A stretch of DNA of 64,000 nt from JANMOK01 sp031415055 (lineage in GTDB: Bacteria; Pseudomonadota; Alphaproteobacteria; Rhodobacterales; Rhodobacteraceae), in NCBI GenBank assembly GCA_031415055.1, contig JANOQZ010000024.1, positions 77,328-141,327 on the forward strand, given 5' to 3'. The notes under the pieces were generated by a model. That model did not search any database. It was not told where the DNA came from and saw nothing but the letters and a program-made list of their open reading frames with translations. The stretch's first letter is position 1; each line of letters begins with the position of its first letter. Below are positions 61,413 to 64,000 of the stretch, one piece after another. Position numbers and translations under genes: made by a program.

Positions 61413-62879
61413 TTACGCGTTGTCCGCCACAACCCCTGCCAAAAACTCATGCCGTGCCGTATCCGCTGGCAATTCCGCCCGTGCCTCAACATCAATCACC
61501 ATCATCCGCCCGGAATCGCGATACGATGGCCACGCCGGCAAACCAGCCCCGTTCGGATCACCCGTCTTGACGAAATTGACCCAATAACCAGACGCCAAAT
61601 CCGCTACCTTTTGGTCATCCGCATCGACCAGCCAAGGAAATGCATCCAGATTGTCCAGCACATACAAGATCTCGCAGGAATGAAACGCCCCGGCATCCCT
61701 GCCTGACCGTTCGCCAAAAAAACCTGCGTTCACCCTCGGCCCTCGATCAAAGCGATAGCGAAAAATATCGGCCCGGCCTGATTTCTTCTGCGCCTCGATC
61801 CAAGCCCAGGCGCGATGGTTGATGGTCAAATCGCCGCTTAACGCGCGCACCGATCCAACCGGATAGTGTAGCAAAGCCTCGTCGCTGTGCGTCCCGAATA
61901 ACTCCCGAGCCATCCCCTCATAGGACCATTTGGCAGGTTTCCCTTGCGAGAAATCAAAGTTGAACCCCTCGTCCTTATTCCAACCCGCCAGCAGAGGCAC
62001 GTCGTTTTGCACGCCTTTGGCAAACACCCGCGCGGGCGTATCCGGCAAAAACACCCCGTCCACAATTGGCCAAAATCCCATGCCCGGATTGGCCGCCAGA
62101 ATTTCTGCTGCTGGCAACGCCCGTAATTCGGCAGCACTCTTTGTCCGCAACTTCAAGGCAAAAGCTTGGCCCTGTTTTTCAGCCACGGCTAAATCGGCAA
62201 TTCTCACGGTCGGTGAATCAAACCACCCACCACTTTCGCCAATCGCCCGATGGAACAGCCCCTCAGTCAAGGGCGACGCCATCAACAGCGACACCGCCAT
62301 CGACCCCGCCGATTCCCCCGCAATCGTTACTTGCGAGGCATCACCGCCAAACACGCCAATATTCCGCTGCACCCAACCCAAAGCCGCTACAAGATCAAGC
62401 ATCCCGTAATTGCCCGAAGCCCCGCCCGCTTCGGCGCTCAACTCCGGATGCGCCATGAACCCCAGCGCGTTCAGACGGTGATTGACCGTCACCACCACAA
62501 TCCCCCGCGCCGCCAGCCGCGCCCCGTCGTAACGCGGCTCGGACCCCGACCCGACGGCAAACCCGCCGCCGTGAATCCAGAACAACACCGGTAGCCCCAC
62601 GGCATCCGCCGGGGCACAGACGTTCAGATACAGGCAATCTTCCGAGGTTCCGTGCAAAGTCGGATCGATGTCGCCAAACACCACGCCCTGCAGCGCGAAA
62701 TGCCCAAACCGATCCGTCCGCCGAACACCCTTCCAAGGCACAACCGCAACAGGCGCCCGCCAACGCAAATCACCCACAGGCGGCGCAGCATAGGGGATGC
62801 CCTTGAAGGCGCGTATTCCCTTGGCGTTCACGGCTGGTAGCGCCAGCAACCCGCCTTCAACCAATACAGAAGCTACCAT
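61413..62879 (-). CDS. type B carboxylesterase/lipase
   Basis: 488 residues from ATG 62879; the frame to 62936 starts in an intergenic repeat. GIPYAAPPVGDLRWRAP, EDCLYLNVCAP, the oxyanion hole FWIHGGGFAVGSG and the nucleophile GESAGSMAVSL are all typical; the Glu lies in the GFNFD region and the His near AFHSCEILYV. No signal peptide, so probably cytoplasmic. Substrate unknown. Confidence 0.92.
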   Translation of the reverse strand: MVASVLVEGGLLALPAVNAKGIRAFKGIPYAAPPVGDLRWRAPVAVVPWKGVRRTDRFGHFALQGVVFGDIDPTLHGTSEDCLYLNVCAPADAVGLPVLFWIHGGGFAVGSGSEPRYDGARLAARGIVVVTVNHRLNALGFMAHPELSAEAGGASGNYGMLDLVAALGWVQRNIGVFGGDASQVTIAGESAGSMAVSLLMASPLTEGLFHRAIGESGGWFDSPTVRIADLAVAEKQGQAFALKLRTKSAAELRALPAAEILAANPGMGFWPIVDGVFLPDTPARVFAKGVQNDVPLLAGWNKDEGFNFDFSQGKPAKWSYEGMARELFGTHSDEALLHYPVGSVRALSGDLTINHRAWAWIEAQKKSGRADIFRYRFDRGPRVNAGFFGERSGRDAGAFHSCEILYVLDNLDAFPWLVDADDQKVADLASGYWVNFVKTGDPNGAGLPAWPSYRDSGRMMVIDVEARAELPADTARHEFLAGVVADNA

Positions 62880-62914
62880 TTCGTCACTCCAGTCCCCAAA
62901 TTTAACACATGTCA

Positions 62915-62930
62915 CCCGCGCGAAGGCGGG
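62915..62930. repeat. CCCGC...GCGGG hairpin in a GTCACCCGCGCGAAGGCGGG sequence
   Basis: Short stem 3 bp past the der stop. A common intergenic sequence of this bacterial group; it also creates the false N-terminal extension of the carboxylesterase frame. Confidence 0.55.
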
Positions 62931-62932
62931 GG

Positions 62933-64000
62933 TCAATAAATCTTCCGCTTCCCCGCCTTGCCCTCATACGGATTCTTCCCCGCCCGCAACAATATCCGGA
63001 TCGGCGTCCCCGGCATCTTAAAATCGCGTCGCAAGCCATTGACCAGAAACCGCTGATAACTGTCAGGAACCGCATCGGGGATCGAGGCAAACACCACAAA
63101 CGTCGGCGGCCTGGTTTTCACTTGTGTCATATACCGCATCTTCAACCGCCGCCCCGCCTGCGCCGGCGGCGGATGCGCCTCGGTCATCTCGCCCAGCCAG
63201 CGATTGAGCCGCGAGGTTGAAATCCGCGTGTTCCACACCGCATGCGCCTCAAGAATGGCATCGCGCAGCTTGTCCAAACCCCGCCCGGTCAAGGCTGAAA
63301 CATAGACCATCGGCACCCCGCGCAACTGCGGCAGCAACCGCTCCAGCATCTCTTTCAGCTCGCGCAGCTTGTCGTCCTTGGCCTCTTCCAAATCCCATTT
63401 GTTGACCGCAATAACTACAGAACGCCCCTCGCGCTCGGCCAGATCGGCGATGCGCAAATCCTGCTGCTCGAACGGCACCTGCACATCCAGCAACACCACC
63501 ACAACCTCGGCAAACCGCACCGCCCTGAGGCCATCCGATACCGCAAGCTTCTCCAGCTTCTCCTGAATCTTCGCTTTCTTGCGCATCCCTGCCGTATCGA
63601 AAATGCGAAAATCCCGCCCCAGCCAGTCGGTATTCACCGAAATCGAATCCCGGGTGATCCCCGGCTCCGGCCCGGTCAGCAGCCGTTCTTCGCCCAATAT
63701 CGCATTGATCAGGGTCGATTTCCCGGCATTCGGTCGCCCGACCACCGCAATCTGGATCGGCCGCCCGTCCGGCACCACCGGCCCCAGCCCTTCCTCGTCG
63801 ACACTGTCGTCCACCGGCACATCAACCAGCGGCTGCTCTTTGCGCACGTCGTGCATGTCGCGGAACGGCTCCAGCGCCCGCATCAGGTCGCTGATCCCTT
63901 CGCCATGCTCCGCCGAAAGCTGAATGGGTTCGCCCAGCCCCAGCGAATATGCGTCCAGATACCCCGCCTCACCCGCCCGCCCTTCGGCCTTGTTCGCCGC
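62933..64000 (-). CDS. der: ribosome biogenesis GTPase Der (5' end beyond the window)
   Basis: At least 355 residues visible; the frame is open to the window edge. The second G domain is complete: GRPNAGKSTLINAILGEERLLTGPEPGITRDS, DTAGMRKK and NKWD. The tail of the first G domain (YSLGLGEPIQLSAEHGEGISDL) precedes it. The C-terminal KH-like domain ends RILLRAGKNPYEGKAGKRKIY. Der acts in 50S assembly. Confidence 0.97.
   Translation of the reverse strand, partial: AANKAEGRAGEAGYLDAYSLGLGEPIQLSAEHGEGISDLMRALEPFRDMHDVRKEQPLVDVPVDDSVDEEGLGPVVPDGRPIQIAVVGRPNAGKSTLINAILGEERLLTGPEPGITRDSISVNTDWLGRDFRIFDTAGMRKKAKIQEKLEKLAVSDGLRAVRFAEVVVVLLDVQVPFEQQDLRIADLAEREGRSVVIAVNKWDLEEAKDDKLRELKEMLERLLPQLRGVPMVYVSALTGRGLDKLRDAILEAHAVWNTRISTSRLNRWLGEMTEAHPPPAQAGRRLKMRYMTQVKTRPPTFVVFASIPDAVPDSYQRFLVNGLRRDFKMPGTPIRILLRAGKNPYEGKAGKRKIY

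Noticed and set aside
1..64000. CRISPR array or cas genes
   Set aside because: No regularly spaced repeats and no Cas-like proteins were seen.

Overview
The window reads as a chromosomal segment of an alphaproteobacterium, most likely Rhodobacterales (Roseobacter-like). The basis is gene order and gene type: alaS-recA-cckA on one strand, prfB-mrcA-amidase divergent from rne, accB-accC-aat next to DUF2155, an mlaD-like gene and NDUFA12, a GAAC-N7-GAAC SOS box in front of recA, TTAA-N7-TTAA CtrA-type sites, and a complete corrinoid-activator/one-carbon gene set. Genes are dense, many overlap by 1-4 bases, and several starts are TTG or GTG. I do not name a species.

Layout. 1-14.6 kb is mostly minus strand: the tail of a possible icd, a small hydrolase, alaS, recA, cckA, an RsmB-type rRNA methyltransferase, MAPEG, guaB, a TDT carrier, rlmE, ppx/gppA and metF. 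14.8-17.7 kb is a plus-strand one-carbon operon (virulence-factor family protein, MTHFR-like protein, HAD phosphatase, methyl-THF:corrinoid methyltransferase). Its probable partner, a RACo/RamA-like corrinoid activator, lies at 23-25 kb. Between them sit an intact 2.58-kb IS1595-family element carrying three passenger genes, a YwqK/MORN protein, an MFS carrier and a secreted phosphoesterase. 25-30 kb holds a porin, tRNA-Gly, a SRPBCC/ArsR pair, a phage-like SGNH protein and queA. 30-48 kb is envelope and housekeeping: YhdP-like protein, M23 peptidase, bactofilin, prfB, PBP1A, amidase, RNase E, DsbA, accBC, aat, DUF2155, MlaD, NDUFA12. 49-51 kb is a C5 methyltransferase/HNH endonuclease pair. 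50.8-54.5 kb is clpX, clpP, tig and tRNA-Leu. 54.5-57.9 kb is a tripartite tricarboxylate transporter. 58-64 kb is purF, DUF1801, a ParDE toxin-antitoxin pair, an SDR, a carboxylesterase and the 3' part of der.

The least expected signals are structural. (1) The IS1595-type element has near-perfect 25-bp inverted ends and an 8-bp target duplication, and it sits between the two arms of a double-palindrome repeat. Two uninterrupted copies of that repeat occur at 11.6 and 27.3 kb. (2) Three accessory or non-coding inserts are bordered by a truncated, diverged copy of the neighbouring resident locus: the prfB 3' end around a GNAT gene, the SGNH-gene 3' end around a 295-bp palindrome-bearing stretch, and tRNA-Leu plus its upstream DNA around tctABC. 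No integrase gene is present in any of them. (3) CtrA-type sites precede cckA and the SGNH gene. All of this was read by eye; no database search was run.
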